Assembly: GCA_902563105.1 (NCBI GenBank)
Contig: CACEVU010000006.1
Coordinates: 1 to 64,000 of the forward strand
Direction: 5' to 3'
Origin: an uncultured SAR86 cluster bacterium
GTDB lineage: Bacteria; Pseudomonadota; Gammaproteobacteria; Magnimaribacterales; AG-339-G14
DNA: 64,000 nucleotides
Shown here: in pieces, positions 27,957 to 39,175 of the stretch
Numbering within the stretch: the first letter of the stretch is position 1
How the letters are laid out: the number at the start of each line of letters is the position of its first letter
The notes under the pieces: model-generated
Database searches by the model: none
Seen by the model: the letters and a program-made list of their open reading frames with translations, nothing else
What the model was told of the DNA's origin: nothing
Made by a program: the position numbers and the translations under genes

Positions 27957-28723
27957 ACAAGAAAAAGCAAGCTTCCCAAAAAGAGTCGATACAAAACAAA
28001 GGGCGTAAACCCGATTTTTTCTATTAATCTTAAAAACAGACTGATGCATAAATAAGAACTTATGAATGATAAAAAAGTAATCAGAAAAATATTCCTCCAA
28101 CTTTCTGGAGAATTGATCAAGCTTAAGTTTGTTAATTCAAAGAGGAAAATAACTCCCAAAGTAGGTATTGCAAGCATAAAAGCAAATTTTGAAGCTGCTG
28201 TTCTGGAGTAACTTAAAAATAGTGCACATATGATTGTTACTGCGGAGCGACTTGTTCCTGGAATTAATGCAAGGCACTGTGCTAGCCCAATAAAGAAAGC
28301 ATCTTTTGCGGATACAGAATCTTGTGAAAATTCAGATTTAGATTTTTTATCTGCAATCCAGAGGAGTATCCCAAACAAAATGGTTGAGATAGCAATGACA
28401 TTCAAGTTTCTTAGATTTTCTGTAATAAACTCTCTCATAAAAAATCCAACAATAAATATTGGAATTGAGGCAATTAATAATTTATTTAAAAAAGAATCTA
28501 TTGAAGAAAAATTATAAATTTTTAATGCTTCTGCTAATTCGCTTCTAAAATAAATTATTACAGCAAACAAGCTTCCCCCATGCGCAAAGATATCCAAAGT
28601 AATTGATTGATCTTTCCAACCAAAAAGAGAAGAAGTAATTATTAAATGCGCTGAACTAGAAATTGGTAAAAATTCTGTAAGCCCTTGAATGATCGAGAGA
28701 ACTAAAATTTGTAGTGTTTCCAT
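27953..28723 (-). CDS. uppP: undecaprenyl-diphosphatase
   Basis: LSIIQGLTEFLPISSSAHLII and ALIPGTSRSAVTIICALFLSYSRTAASKFAFMLAIP. Confidence 0.94.
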   Translation of the reverse strand: METLQILVLSIIQGLTEFLPISSSAHLIITSSLFGWKDQSITLDIFAHGGSLFAVIIYFRSELAEALKIYNFSSIDSFLNKLLIASIPIFIVGFFMREFITENLRNLNVIAISTILFGILLWIADKKSKSEFSQDSVSAKDAFFIGLAQCLALIPGTSRSAVTIICALFLSYSRTAASKFAFMLAIPTLGVIFLFELTNLSLINSPESWRNIFLITFLSFISSYLCISLFLRLIEKIGFTPFVLYRLFLGSLLFLV

Positions 28724-29395
28724 TTACTTAACCTTGATCCATTGGTCTGAACCAGACAGATAGCTTGGGTAGACATTTTCAGGCGCACAAAGATTTTCTT
28801 CTAGATCATCAAAAAAATTTGCCAAGTACATTAATCCTTTTACATGAGTACTTTCATTCATTAAATTTTTTTTATTTAAATAGCTGAATAAATCTTGGCA
28901 ATTTGTACAAATAATTTCTTGGCAGTCCGGTGAAATAAGATCTTTAAGCGATGTTTTTTTAATCGAAATATCTTTTTCTTTAGAAAAAGCTAGATCGTTT
29001 TTTTTTCTTTGAAAAGAACCAAGATATAAATCATTCATATGAGCTTCTTGAACAATGTAAAGATCCTGCAAGGGGTCGCTTAAAAATATATTTTGAGCCA
29101 AAATCTTAAGACTAGAAATTGGTAAGATTTTTTTTTCTAAGCCTAAAGCTAAACCTTGCGCTACAGAACAGCCTACTCTTAAACCAGTAAAGGAACCGGG
29201 ACCTATGCTTAAGGCAATAAAATCAATATCTTCTTTTTTTAACTGGGCTTTTTTTAATAAGTTATCGATAAACCTAAAAATTAATTTTCCATGAGAGTTC
29301 TCCTCTTTTGAATGTTCAAAAAAAATTTCTTTATTTTTTGAAATACCAATTGAGCAGTAAACCGAAGAAGTTTCAATAGCGAGGATGTTTGCCAT
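28724..29395 (-). CDS. tsaB: tRNA threonylcarbamoyladenosine biosynthesis protein TsaB
   Basis: ILAIETSSVYCSIGI, IDFIALSIGPGSFTGLRVGCSVAQGLALGL. Confidence 0.92.
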   Translation of the reverse strand: MANILAIETSSVYCSIGISKNKEIFFEHSKEENSHGKLIFRFIDNLLKKAQLKKEDIDFIALSIGPGSFTGLRVGCSVAQGLALGLEKKILPISSLKILAQNIFLSDPLQDLYIVQEAHMNDLYLGSFQRKKNDLAFSKEKDISIKKTSLKDLISPDCQEIICTNCQDLFSYLNKKNLMNESTHVKGLMYLANFFDDLEENLCAPENVYPSYLSGSDQWIKVK

Positions 29396-30043
29396 CTATT
29401 TTGATAAAAATTCTTTGATGTTATTTTTTATTTCTTCGACTGAAAGAGTTCCTTCAACCGAGAAATAATCAAGATTTGAATTCTCTTTGTTTCCAAGATA
29501 ATACTCAATTAAAGGTTGAGTTTGCTTCCAGTAAACTTTTAAACGATCCTTAACAGTCTCGGGTTCATCGTCCTTTCTGATTATCAGTTCTTCGCCAGTT
29601 TCGTCATCGAGTCCTTCTATTAACGGAGGATTAAAATCAACATGGTAGGTTCTTCCTGAATTTAGATGGATCCTCCGCCCGGACATTCTTTTGAGAATTT
29701 CATCGTCAGGAACTTTTAGCTCGATTACACCATCAATTTGTATATTATTTTTTTCGAGCGCTTCAGCCTGAGGGATTGTTCTAGGAAAACCATCAAATAA
29801 AAATCCTTGCGAACAATCCGATTCTGAAATCCTCTCTTTAACCAATTCAATAATTAAGTCATCAGAAACTAAATTTCCCGCGTCCATTACTTCTTTGGCT
29901 TTTTGGCCGAGATTAGTTCCTTTTTTTATTGCTTCTCTTAGCATATCGCCAGTGGATATGTGGGGTATATTAAATTCTGTAGCAATGAATGTTGCCTGAG
30001 TGCCTTTACCCGCTCCGGGCGGTCCTAAAATTATTAAATTCAT
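29396..30043 (-). CDS. adk: adenylate kinase
   Basis: [56 protein letters not shown]. Confidence 0.96.
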   Translation of the reverse strand: MNLIILGPPGAGKGTQATFIATEFNIPHISTGDMLREAIKKGTNLGQKAKEVMDAGNLVSDDLIIELVKERISESDCSQGFLFDGFPRTIPQAEALEKNNIQIDGVIELKVPDDEILKRMSGRRIHLNSGRTYHVDFNPPLIEGLDDETGEELIIRKDDEPETVKDRLKVYWKQTQPLIEYYLGNKENSNLDYFSVEGTLSVEEIKNNIKEFLSK

Positions 30044-30444
30044 CTCAATAAACATACTGCTACAGCAGTTGCATGCTCTTCAGTATCACTCAGACTTAGA
30101 GATATTTCTCCTAAACCTTGCTCCTTCGCCAATAGTTTTGCTTTTCCGTTTAACAAAACTTTAGGACCACCATATTTTCTTATAATAACTATATCTTTTG
30201 GTCTTACGCCATTTGTAAATCCATACCCCAGTACTTTAGAAACTGCTTCTTTCGCTGCAAAATTTTTAGCAAGAAAATAAGGCTTTGCTCTTTTGGATTT
30301 ATTGAGAAATTGCTCTATTTCTAGATCAGCGTATATGCGGTTAAGAAATCTCACTCCGAAATCTTCATAAGCTTTTGCAAGTCTGGAAACCTTTACTAAA
30401 TCTATTCCACTTCTTAGTTCAGTCATTAAAAATGCCTCCAGCAT
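30040..30444 (-). CDS. acpS: holo-[acyl-carrier-protein] synthase
   Basis: [51 protein letters not shown]. Confidence 0.92.
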   Translation of the reverse strand: MLEAFLMTELRSGIDLVKVSRLAKAYEDFGVRFLNRIYADLEIEQFLNKSKRAKPYFLAKNFAAKEAVSKVLGYGFTNGVRPKDIVIIRKYGGPKVLLNGKAKLLAKEQGLGEISLSLSDTEEHATAVAVCLLR

Positions 30445-31171
30445 TTAAGGGTCTCTCAGCAATATTTATGATAGCAAATTGCATTATCTTTTTTATGTTG
30501 GCTCTAGCAGTAGCAGAAGTTATTTTTCTTTCGCTAAAATTTATAATATCAATTCCAGAGACTTTTAAGAAATCATTGTTTGGCGGGCCGAGAGTAAAGC
30601 CTTGCGAGGGATGAAAAAAATACTCTTTATCTGCAATGATTTTTTTTCCAGAATCATCGCAATGGAAATTAAAACCATAGCCCAGCTCGCAAATTAAATA
30701 GTACTCAAATTGCCTTAAAGAAATCTCAATGACTTTAGTTTCAGAGGTTTCTAAAACTTTGTAGAAATCGATTACAGCATTAAATATGTTTTCTTGTTTA
30801 TCTTCTTTTTCAAGAAGCTTGAAAATTAATTCATGAAGATAGAGAAGAATTTTGAGGTTTCTACCTGAAATCTTAAAAAATTTTATTTCTTCCCAAGTCG
30901 TTAATGTTTTTAGTTCTGATTTTCCTGAAAAGGTTATATTGGCAAGAATATTCGGTGCAGCGATATTTTGAAATTTATTTTTTTTTGACCTGGCTCCTTT
31001 GGCAATTACTGAAACCCTACCCAAGTCTTTAGAAAAGAGTTCACAAATAAGACTTGTTTCAGAATACTTTCGAGTGTGTAACAACAATGCCTGGGTCTCA
31101 TTGATCTTAGGGGATTTCAATGATCTACTCCAAATCCAAACTTTTTTAGTTTGTTGACATCGTTTGTCCAA
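30419..31171 (-). CDS. recO: DNA repair protein RecO (start uncertain; overlaps era)
   Basis: ETQALLLHTRKYSETSLICELFSKDLGRVSVIAKGARSKKN; located era-recO as expected. Confidence 0.85.
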   Translation of the reverse strand: MDKRCQQTKKVWIWSRSLKSPKINETQALLLHTRKYSETSLICELFSKDLGRVSVIAKGARSKKNKFQNIAAPNILANITFSGKSELKTLTTWEEIKFFKISGRNLKILLYLHELIFKLLEKEDKQENIFNAVIDFYKVLETSETKVIEISLRQFEYYLICELGYGFNFHCDDSGKKIIADKEYFFHPSQGFTLGPPNNDFLKVSGIDIINFSERKITSATARANIKKIMQFAIINIAERPLNAGGIFND

Positions 31172-32010
31172 TTTTTATTTGCTTTTACCCAGAGCTGTAA
31201 ATTCACTTTTTTGGAAAACTCTTTTTCAAGTTCTTTTCTAGATGCCGTGCCAATGGCTTTGATCATGCTCCCCTGCTTACCGAGAATGATGCCTTTTTGG
31301 CTTTTGGATTCTGTAATAATTGCTGCATAAATGGTCTTTAATTTTTTATGCTCATTAATTTTTTCAATAACAACGTTAATGCGGTATGGTAATTCGTCTC
31401 CAAGACGATTTATTGCTTTTTCCCTGATAATTTCTGAAATGTAAAATGCATCAGAGAACTCGGTAATTTCATTTTCTGGAAAATGAGAAGGTCCTATCTT
31501 TAAATTGTTTTGAATGATCTTTTTGAGCTCTAGTAAATTATCTTTTCTCAAGGCTGAAATCGGAATTATTGCTAAGAAATTAAACTTTTTACTTATCTCG
31601 TCGATAAAAGCATATAGCTTTGATTTTTCCTTCAACCTATCAATTTTATTGATGACCAGGACAACGGGCTTATTCAAGTTTCTCAGACTTTCTAAAATTT
31701 TATCTTCTTCCTGCTGCCACTTTGTGCGATCAATCAAAAATAAAACGAGATCTACTTCTTCGTAACATTGAGAAGCTAGCTTATTCATTACTTTGTTTAA
31801 CTGTCTCTTATAGCCTAAATGAACCCCTGGAGTATCTAGGAAAACGATCTGAGAGTTTTCTTCAGAAAGAATACCCAAAATACGATTTCGTGTTGTTTGA
31901 GGTTTTCGAGAAGTAATTGTTATTTTTTTTTGAAAAAAAGAATTGAGCAAAGTTGATTTTCCAACATTTGTTCTTCCTGAAAGAGAAACAAAACCGAATT
32001 TATTTGTCAT
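31117..32010 (-). CDS. era: GTPase Era
   Basis: GRTNVGKSTLLNSFF, FLDTPGVHLGYKRQLNK, VINKIDRLK, KH-domain GIILGKQGSMIKAIGTASRKELE. Confidence 0.96.
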   Translation of the reverse strand: MTNKFGFVSLSGRTNVGKSTLLNSFFQKKITITSRKPQTTRNRILGILSEENSQIVFLDTPGVHLGYKRQLNKVMNKLASQCYEEVDLVLFLIDRTKWQQEEDKILESLRNLNKPVVLVINKIDRLKEKSKLYAFIDEISKKFNFLAIIPISALRKDNLLELKKIIQNNLKIGPSHFPENEITEFSDAFYISEIIREKAINRLGDELPYRINVVIEKINEHKKLKTIYAAIITESKSQKGIILGKQGSMIKAIGTASRKELEKEFSKKVNLQLWVKANKNWTNDVNKLKKFGFGVDH

Positions 32011-32677
32011 TTTTGGTAAGAATATTTAAAGCTTCTGCAGCCGCATGTTGCTCAGCGATTTTTTTACTTTTTCCTTCGCCTCTTCCAGAAATATTAAAGT
32101 TAGGAAGACGCACTTCAGAAATAAAAGTCAACGATCCGTTACGATCACTTTCTGTGGTGACATAATTTGGTAAAGCTTCATTTGAAGCTTGCAAAAATTC
32201 TTGAAGCAATGTTTTTGAATCTTTTTGCTCATTGGACATCAGAGACGAAAAATCAATATTCAAAATAGATAAAGTGATTTTCTTAGCCATTTCAAAATCC
32301 GAATCTAAAAAAATGGCTCCAATGATAGCTTCTAGAGTATTTCCTACAATTATTTCAGTTAAGTTTTGATTATTTTCTAAAGCTGGACCTGCCTTTAGAT
32401 GTTGATCTAAATCAACTTTTAACCCAATTTTACTCAAAGCTGAACGGCTGACAATTTTAGAACGAAAAATACTAAGTTTGCCTTCATCAAGTGTTTTTTC
32501 TTTTGAAATCAATAATTCAGAAACAACCAAAGAGATCACGGCATCTCCTAAAAATTCCAACCTCTCATTATTGAAATTATTATCAAAGCTCTTATGCGTT
32601 AGAGCCTCGCTTAAAAGAGAATTATTATTAAATTTGTATCCTATAGATTCTTCCAGATTGACAAGATTGTTATTCAT
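32000..32677 (-). CDS. rnc: ribonuclease III
   Basis: NERLEFLGDAVISLVVSELL, GNTLEAIIGAIFLD, C-terminal dsRBD. Confidence 0.95.
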   Translation of the reverse strand: MNNNLVNLEESIGYKFNNNSLLSEALTHKSFDNNFNNERLEFLGDAVISLVVSELLISKEKTLDEGKLSIFRSKIVSRSALSKIGLKVDLDQHLKAGPALENNQNLTEIIVGNTLEAIIGAIFLDSDFEMAKKITLSILNIDFSSLMSNEQKDSKTLLQEFLQASNEALPNYVTTESDRNGSLTFISEVRLPNFNISGRGEGKSKKIAEQHAAAEALNILTKNDK

Positions 32678-33654
32678 TTTAAAAACTTATTTTTAGAAAA
32701 TGATGGTAAACACGTCAAGCATTCCCAATGCATCCAGATTAAATATGGTTTGCCTACCACGTTTTGCTTTGGAACAAAGCCCCAACTTCGACTGTCAGCA
32801 CTATTATCTCTGTTATCTCCTAAAACAAAGTAATGCCCTTCGGGCACTATCCACTTTTGTTCTGAACCGAATGTAAGTTGATTCCTATAATTTTCTAAAA
32901 TTCTTATTGAATATGAGGCTTCCCCAATCGTTTCTGAAATTAATATTTCCTCACCATCTGAAGATATAAACTCTCTTTTGACCTTTTTACCATTGATAAT
33001 TAGCTCTTTATTTTTGTAAATCACTTCATCCCCTTCTTTAGCAATTAATCTTTTTACAAAAGTTAAGCCTAGAGGTGTGCAAGCTTCACTGTATCGTTGC
33101 CATAAATATTCTTGAGAATTATTGAAATCACTTTCAGGATAGGCTTTTTGAATTGAAGATGAACAAATTGTATGTTCTGGGATGAAAGCAACCATTTCGC
33201 CAATTTTTGGATCCGTCACATTTACAAGAGTTGATTTTCCTACAGGATTTTTCAAACCATAAGAAAATTTGTCTACTAAGAGAAAGTCACCCACTTGTAT
33301 TTGAGGAATCATAGACTCAGTGGGAATTTGAAAAGGTTCATAAATAAATGACCTAAAAATTGTGATTGCAAAAAGAATTAAGAAAAAAGAGCGTGCCTCT
33401 TTTTGTAGTTTAGAAATATCTGTTTGTCTAGAAATAATCCAAATAAGCAAAGATATAATCGTCAAGCCTACGAGGATGTAACCAAAATTTATGTTTAGCC
33501 TAAAAACTGCATATAAAGCAATCAAAGGGAAAGGGAAAGATATAGTGCTTATAGTTTTGGAAAATTTGCCCTTTAATTTTTTTTCCGAATAAACCCAAGC
33601 CAGAAACAAAATCGAAATGATGATCGTCGATGCGATTAATAACAATTCATACAT
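32674..33654 (-). CDS. lepB: signal peptidase I
   Basis: PTESMIPQIQVGDFLLVDKFSYGLKNPV, VKRLIAKEGDEV, VLGDNRDNSADSRSWGFVP. Confidence 0.95.
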   Translation of the reverse strand: MYELLLIASTIIISILFLAWVYSEKKLKGKFSKTISTISFPFPLIALYAVFRLNINFGYILVGLTIISLLIWIISRQTDISKLQKEARSFFLILFAITIFRSFIYEPFQIPTESMIPQIQVGDFLLVDKFSYGLKNPVGKSTLVNVTDPKIGEMVAFIPEHTICSSSIQKAYPESDFNNSQEYLWQRYSEACTPLGLTFVKRLIAKEGDEVIYKNKELIINGKKVKREFISSDGEEILISETIGEASYSIRILENYRNQLTFGSEQKWIVPEGHYFVLGDNRDNSADSRSWGFVPKQNVVGKPYLIWMHWECLTCLPSFSKNKFLK

Positions 33655-33656
33655 AA

Positions 33657-35456
33657 TTATTTACTTACTTTAAGTACTGACAAAAATGCTTCTTGAGGCA
33701 CATCAATTTTTCCTATTTGTCTCATTTTTTTCTTTCCAGCTTTTTGCTTCTCAAGAAGCTTTTTCTTTCTTGTCACGTCTCCACCGTAAAGTTTTGCAGT
33801 GACGTCTTTTCTGTAAGCTTTTACGGTTTCTCTAGAAATAATTTTATTGCCAATAGCTGCTTGAATTGCTACGTCATACATCTGTCTAGGGATGACTTCT
33901 CTAAGTGCTTTCGTGAGCTCTCTTCCCCTGTAATCTGCTTTTGAGCGATGAACCATGAAATTTAGGGCATCAACTTTTTCACCATTTAGTAAAATGTCTA
34001 TTCTAGCAATGTTACTTTGTTCAAATCTTGTGAAATCATAATCCAAAGAAGCATAGCCCTTACTAGTGGATTTCAATTTATCAAAAAAATCTAAAACAAT
34101 TTCATTCATTGGCATTTCATAGACTAATTCTATTTGTCCGCCAACATATCTTAAAGATTTTTGGCTGCCTCGCCTTTCTACGCATAAGGAAATTACATTT
34201 CCGACGTAATCTTCAGGAACCAATATAGTCGCCAAAGCTATTGGCTCCCGGACTTCTTCTATTGAACTAGGATCAGGATATTTACTAGGATTTTCAATTT
34301 CTATGACATTGCCATTATTTAATAGAATTTCATAGACAACTGTTGGTGCTGTTGCTAGAAGCTCGATACCATGTTCTCTTTGTAACCTTTCTATAATAAT
34401 TTCCATGTGTAAAGTACCAAGAAATCCGCATCTGAATCCAGAACCTAATGCTTGAGATTGCTCGGGCTCAAATTGAAGTGCGGCGTCATTGAGAGCCAGT
34501 TTTTCTAACGATTCTCTAAAGGATTCAAATTCTCCAGAATCAAGAGGATACAAAGCAGCAAAAACTTGCGGCTTGATCGGTTTAAATCCGGGCAAGAAAT
34601 TATTTTTTTCGGGCAAAACAATAGTATCTCCTACTGGCGCTCCTTTGATGCTCCTTACTCCAGCACAAATAAATCCCACTTCTCCAGCGCACAAACTTTT
34701 TTTCTCTAGTCTTTTAGGAGTGAACACTCCGAGCTTTTCTACCAAGTGAATGTTGTTGTTTGAAGAAAATTTAATTTTACTACCAACGCTTATTTCACCA
34801 TTAACTACTCTGACCAAAGACACAATTCCCAAATATTGATCGAACCAAGAATCAATAATTAGTGCTTGCAAAGAGTCCTCAAAAGAACCCTCAGGAGCTG
34901 GAATTTCTATTATTATTTTTTCCAAAAGCTCTTTAACTCCAAGACCGTCTTTTGCACTTATTTCAGGTGCGTCTTTTGCCTCAATACCAATAATTTCTTC
35001 GATCTCTTGTTTCACTCGTTCTGGATCAGATTGCTTAAGATCAATTTTATTTAAAACTGGAAATATTGTAAGGCCTTGTTCAATGGCGTTGTAACAGGTT
35101 GAAAGAGTTTGGGCCTCAACTCCTTGAGAAGCATCAACCAATAATATCGCTCCTTCGCAAGCAGCAAGAGACCTTGACACTTCGTAAGCAAAATCAACAT
35201 GTCCAGGAGTATCTATGAGATTTATTTGATAGGTTTTATTTTCAAGAGAGTGCTCTAAGTAAACCGATTGAGCTTTAATAGTGATGCCTCTTTCTCTTTC
35301 CAAATCTAGGGAATCTAAAACTTGATTTTGCATCTCACGCTCAGTCAAGCCGCCACAGATTTCTATGAGGCGGTCTGCAAGCGTAGATTTGCCATGATCT
35401 ATATGAGCAATGATGCAGAAATTTCTAATCTGATTTATTAAAGCCTGGCTGGACAT
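33657..35456 (-). CDS. lepA: elongation factor 4
   Basis: [51 protein letters not shown]; 599 aa. Confidence 0.97.
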   Translation of the reverse strand: MSSQALINQIRNFCIIAHIDHGKSTLADRLIEICGGLTEREMQNQVLDSLDLERERGITIKAQSVYLEHSLENKTYQINLIDTPGHVDFAYEVSRSLAACEGAILLVDASQGVEAQTLSTCYNAIEQGLTIFPVLNKIDLKQSDPERVKQEIEEIIGIEAKDAPEISAKDGLGVKELLEKIIIEIPAPEGSFEDSLQALIIDSWFDQYLGIVSLVRVVNGEISVGSKIKFSSNNNIHLVEKLGVFTPKRLEKKSLCAGEVGFICAGVRSIKGAPVGDTIVLPEKNNFLPGFKPIKPQVFAALYPLDSGEFESFRESLEKLALNDAALQFEPEQSQALGSGFRCGFLGTLHMEIIIERLQREHGIELLATAPTVVYEILLNNGNVIEIENPSKYPDPSSIEEVREPIALATILVPEDYVGNVISLCVERRGSQKSLRYVGGQIELVYEMPMNEIVLDFFDKLKSTSKGYASLDYDFTRFEQSNIARIDILLNGEKVDALNFMVHRSKADYRGRELTKALREVIPRQMYDVAIQAAIGNKIISRETVKAYRKDVTAKLYGGDVTRKKKLLEKQKAGKKKMRQIGKIDVPQEAFLSVLKVSK

Positions 35457-35470
35457 TCGGGCATTATGTC

Positions 35471-36886
35471 CTATTTTGGAATTTTAATGGTAAGAAAAGA
35501 CCCGTTGTTATCTCTAATAATTCTTATCGCAATAGTCGAACCTTTTTTTAGATTCTTTAAAATTTTCTCGAAATCTTTGATGTTTTTTACATCTTTGAAC
35601 TGAATTTTATCTAAGATGTCTCCTCTTCGTATTCCAGCTTCAGATGCTGGTCCAGGGCTGACATCAGAAATCACTAAGCCTGTTTCTTGACCTAGCTGCT
35701 TTCTTTCCTCAGCAGAAAGTGATGATATTTCTTTTACGGTAAAGCCTAAGATATTACCATTATCTTCTTTTTTATCCTCAGTGGTATCCTGGGTAATTTT
35801 TTCATCTAACTTCCCAATTTTTACGGGAACAATAATTTTTTTGCCATCTCTAAAAATTGTCGCCTTTACATTTTTTTCAGGAGGTATCCTTCCAACAACT
35901 AATGGCAAATCTCCAGAATAAACAATTTGCTGTCCATTAAAATCAGTTATAACATCGCCGTTTTTCAAACCCGCCTTTTCTGCAGGACTGTCTTTTAAAA
36001 CACTTCCTATTAGTGCTCCTCTTGGAACATCTAGGCCGAATGAATCAGCTAAATCTTTTGTGACTTCTTGGACCGCGACTCCGAGCCAGCCTCGAGAGAC
36101 AAGACCGAACTCTTTTAATTGGCTTACAATTTCTTCGGCATAATTTATTGGGATGGTAAATGATATTCCCATATATCCACCTCTATTTGAATAAATCATG
36201 GCATTTATTCCAATAACTTCGCCTTTAAGATTGAATAATGGTCCACCTGAATTTCCTGGATTTATTGCTACATCAGATTGAATAAATGGAATGTATGAAG
36301 TGCTTTGTCCCGGAACACTTCTTGCCTTGGCACTGACTATACCTGCTGTAACTGTAGAATTTAATCGATAAGGAGAACCTATAGCCATTACCCAATCTCC
36401 TACTCTAACTTTTTCAGAATTACCCAAATTAAGAAAAGGAAGGTTTTCGTCGGTCTCAACCTTAAGAAGGGCAACATCAGATTTTTTATCAGAACCAATA
36501 ATTTCTGCTGAAAATTCTCTTCTATCTTGAAGACTAACAATTACTTCTGCCGCATCTTCAACGACATGATGGTTGGTTAATATATAACCATCCTCAGAAA
36601 TTATAAATCCAGAGCCTCCAGTGGCTACTTTTCTTTCTCGATTGGGAGGATTATAAGGTGAGCCAAAGAACTCATCAAAAAAAGGATCATTAAATGGTCC
36701 CCTTCTCATCTCCCCTCTAGCCGGAGATTTTATTACTTTCGTAACGCTAACGTTTACAACAGATGGCATAACTTTTTCGGCAAGCGAAGAAAAATTTGGT
36801 AGTTCGGAAAGGTTTTGGTTAATTTGACTAAAACCAAAATTTGTTAATATGGTAAAAACAAAAAAAGTAAAAAATCTTTTTTTCAT
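35471..36886 (-). CDS. degP: Deg/HtrA-family periplasmic serine protease
   Basis: His-Asp-Ser triad contexts ([32 protein letters not shown]) and two PDZ domains. Confidence 0.93.
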   Translation of the reverse strand: MKKRFFTFFVFTILTNFGFSQINQNLSELPNFSSLAEKVMPSVVNVSVTKVIKSPARGEMRRGPFNDPFFDEFFGSPYNPPNRERKVATGGSGFIISEDGYILTNHHVVEDAAEVIVSLQDRREFSAEIIGSDKKSDVALLKVETDENLPFLNLGNSEKVRVGDWVMAIGSPYRLNSTVTAGIVSAKARSVPGQSTSYIPFIQSDVAINPGNSGGPLFNLKGEVIGINAMIYSNRGGYMGISFTIPINYAEEIVSQLKEFGLVSRGWLGVAVQEVTKDLADSFGLDVPRGALIGSVLKDSPAEKAGLKNGDVITDFNGQQIVYSGDLPLVVGRIPPEKNVKATIFRDGKKIIVPVKIGKLDEKITQDTTEDKKEDNGNILGFTVKEISSLSAEERKQLGQETGLVISDVSPGPASEAGIRRGDILDKIQFKDVKNIKDFEKILKNLKKGSTIAIRIIRDNNGSFLTIKIPK

Positions 36887-36905
36887 GCAGTGTTTGTTTA
36901 TTGAT

Positions 36906-37595
36906 TTATTCTAAAAAAAGATTGGATATATTGATCAACCTTTCATTTGTTAATTTATCACTAGAGAGGTTAATAATCATTGGCTTATCACCTTTCTTCA
37001 TATTGATAGTAATTCCATCTGATACTGAGGAAAGTTTTATGTTCTTTGAATTGTCTTTGAGAAAAAACTTTAATTTCAAATTAGCGTTAGATCCATTTAT
37101 TCCGTAGTTAGCTTCGATTTGATTATTGGAAATATATTTGTAGTTACGCAAATTACCGTCAAAATTCTTTGCAAAGTCATCAAGGATTACCGGATTTATG
37201 GTTGAGACTAGGGTTTTGGGAGCTGCGGTTTGAAGAAAAGATTGTGATGGTTGAGAGGAGAAATCGAAAAATAAAAAAGAAAAAGTAAAACAAAGGCCAA
37301 AAAGAAAGGAGCAAGTCCTCATATAGGGCATTTTTACCCAACTCAAATGAGGATAATAATGTTTTGTTATGGCTGTATGTTTTGGAGTTTGAAGTTCGTT
37401 TTGTATTTTTGAGGAGAGGTCAAGGTGGGGCAGTAAAAGTTCTCTTCGAAGCGCTGATCTATGTTTATTCATTTCAAGCCAACGCTTCTTGATATGAGGC
37501 TTGGTAGAAATATCTTCTACAAGTCTTCTAGTCTCAAATTCAGATGCCTCGCCATCTAAAAGTAAAGATAATCTTTGGTTTAAAGTTGATTCCAT
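36906..37595 (-). CDS. rseA: anti-sigma-E factor, RseA/MucA-like
   Basis: N-terminal LNQRLSLLLDGEASEFETRRLVEDISTKPHIKKRWLEMNKHRSALR; one TM segment; adjacent to rpoE. Confidence 0.75.
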   Translation of the reverse strand: MESTLNQRLSLLLDGEASEFETRRLVEDISTKPHIKKRWLEMNKHRSALRRELLLPHLDLSSKIQNELQTPKHTAITKHYYPHLSWVKMPYMRTCSFLFGLCFTFSFLFFDFSSQPSQSFLQTAAPKTLVSTINPVILDDFAKNFDGNLRNYKYISNNQIEANYGINGSNANLKLKFFLKDNSKNIKLSSVSDGITINMKKGDKPMIINLSSDKLTNERLINISNLFLE

Positions 37596-37596
37596 A

Positions 37597-38172
37597 TTAA
37601 TTACTCCAGGTCTTAGACAATCCTAACCTTGAAAAAGTTTCGTTGATGAGCTCCCTTCCTTTAAAGATCCTTGATCTAACAGTTCCAATTGGACAATTTT
37701 GGACTTTTGCTATTTCTTCGTAACTTAATCCATCATATTCTCTAAGCGATAGAGTAGATCTAATCTCATCAGGAAGATTTTGAAATGCTTGATTTATTGC
37801 ATCTTTCATTTCCTCAGCCACTAATAATGTCTCTGGGTTGTCTGAATTCAGAGAAATATCAGACAAAGCACTGTCAAGAATATCTTCATTGTAAGTTTCT
37901 GCCCCTCTGGCTTTGTTAGAGAAGTAATTTTTTGCAGTATTAATAGCAATTCTGTAAATCCAAGTATAAAAGGAACTGTCGCCTCTAAACTTCTCAATGT
38001 TTTTGAAAGCTTTGACAAAAGCTTCTTGAGCAATATCCTCCGATAACTCTAAATCTTTACAAAATTTAAAAACAGAATAAACAAGTCTATCTTGATATTT
38101 AATCACAAGAATATCGAAGGCTTTTACATCCCCTTTTCTAACTAAATTTATTACATTTATATCGTTTTCCAT
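37597..38172 (-). CDS. rpoE: RNA polymerase sigma-E factor
   Basis: DRLVYSVFKFCKDLELSEDIAQEAFVKAFKNIEKFRGDSSFYTWIYRIAINTAKNYF; LREYDGLSYEEIAKVQNCPIGTVRSRIFKGRE. Confidence 0.95.
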   Translation of the reverse strand: MENDINVINLVRKGDVKAFDILVIKYQDRLVYSVFKFCKDLELSEDIAQEAFVKAFKNIEKFRGDSSFYTWIYRIAINTAKNYFSNKARGAETYNEDILDSALSDISLNSDNPETLLVAEEMKDAINQAFQNLPDEIRSTLSLREYDGLSYEEIAKVQNCPIGTVRSRIFKGRELINETFSRLGLSKTWSN

Positions 38173-38213
38173 GTCTCAAGTTGTTTAGACATGCGTATTG
38201 TCCACAAGTTCAG

Positions 38214-38462
38214 CTAAATTTCACTAAAAAAATGCATAATATCTTCAAATATTTCCTTTAAATCTTCTGGATAGTCCTTTTTCTTATAAATTATAATGTC
38301 AGCAAGTGAAACATCGTCTATCTCGAAAAGCTCAAAAAGCTGCTCTACCTTTGTTTCGTTCAAAGAAAGAAAATTTTTTTCTACAAAAGGAACAAGAATT
38401 TTGTCTAACTCGTTCAATCCTCTTCTAGCTTTAAATTTGGCTTTATTTAATAGTTCGCTCAC
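38214..38462 (-). CDS. sdhE: FAD assembly factor SdhE (YgfY/CptB family)
   Basis: ARRGLNELDKILVPFVEKNF resembles the conserved RRGMxELD motif; 82 aa; next to ygfZ-like gene. Confidence 0.7.
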   Translation of the reverse strand: MSELLNKAKFKARRGLNELDKILVPFVEKNFLSLNETKVEQLFELFEIDDVSLADIIIYKKKDYPEDLKEIFEDIMHFFSEI

Positions 38463-38500
38463 GGAAAGAATTATATAATGACATTTAATTTAAAAATCAT

Positions 38501-39172
38501 ATGAATTTTTCTATTAATCATGTTTTTTTGAGAATTGAAGGTTCTCAGGCTGATGAATTTTTACAAGGCCAAATTACTGTCGATACCAATAAGGTAATTG
38601 AAGAAGAATTTATTCCTTCTTGCGTTTGCTCAAACAAAGGAAGAGTTATTTCTACATTTTGGATAAAAAGAAATGAAAGAGGGTTTGAAATAGCCCTTTT
38701 GGATGAATTGAGAATAGATTTTCAGAACCATATGGAGAAATATATTCCTTTTTTTGATGCTGAGATTAAAATGGTTGAAGATAAAAATAATATGAATCCT
38801 TTTTCTTCATCAGAATGGATGAAATTTCTTATTAAGTTAAATATCGTTGAAATAAATAAGAATATTTCTGCGAAATTCACCCCTCATGAACTTAATTATC
38901 ACTTAAATGGAATCGTGGATTTTTCAAAAGGTTGTTTCAACGGGCAAGAAGTAATAGCTCGCATGGAATATAGAGGTAAACTTAAATTTGCTCTAAAAAC
39001 TTCTAATGATTTACCTGAGATATCATCGGCGTCATTGATCACTAATAAAGATGGCAAAAAGATAGGTGAAATTTTATCTAAAGTTGGAAGGAGCGGCTTT
39101 ATTTATTTTAAAAATCAAGAAGATTCTGATAAACCTTTTTATTTATCAGGCGAAGAAGTAAAAATATCTTAA
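38501..39172 (+). CDS. ygfZ: YgfZ/GcvT-domain folate-binding protein
   Basis: DEFLQGQITVDTNKV and the YgfZ signature KGCFNGQEVIARMEYRGKLKF. Confidence 0.88.
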   Translation: MNFSINHVFLRIEGSQADEFLQGQITVDTNKVIEEEFIPSCVCSNKGRVISTFWIKRNERGFEIALLDELRIDFQNHMEKYIPFFDAEIKMVEDKNNMNPFSSSEWMKFLIKLNIVEINKNISAKFTPHELNYHLNGIVDFSKGCFNGQEVIARMEYRGKLKFALKTSNDLPEISSASLITNKDGKKIGEILSKVGRSGFIYFKNQEDSDKPFYLSGEEVKIS

Positions 39173-39175
39173 AGA

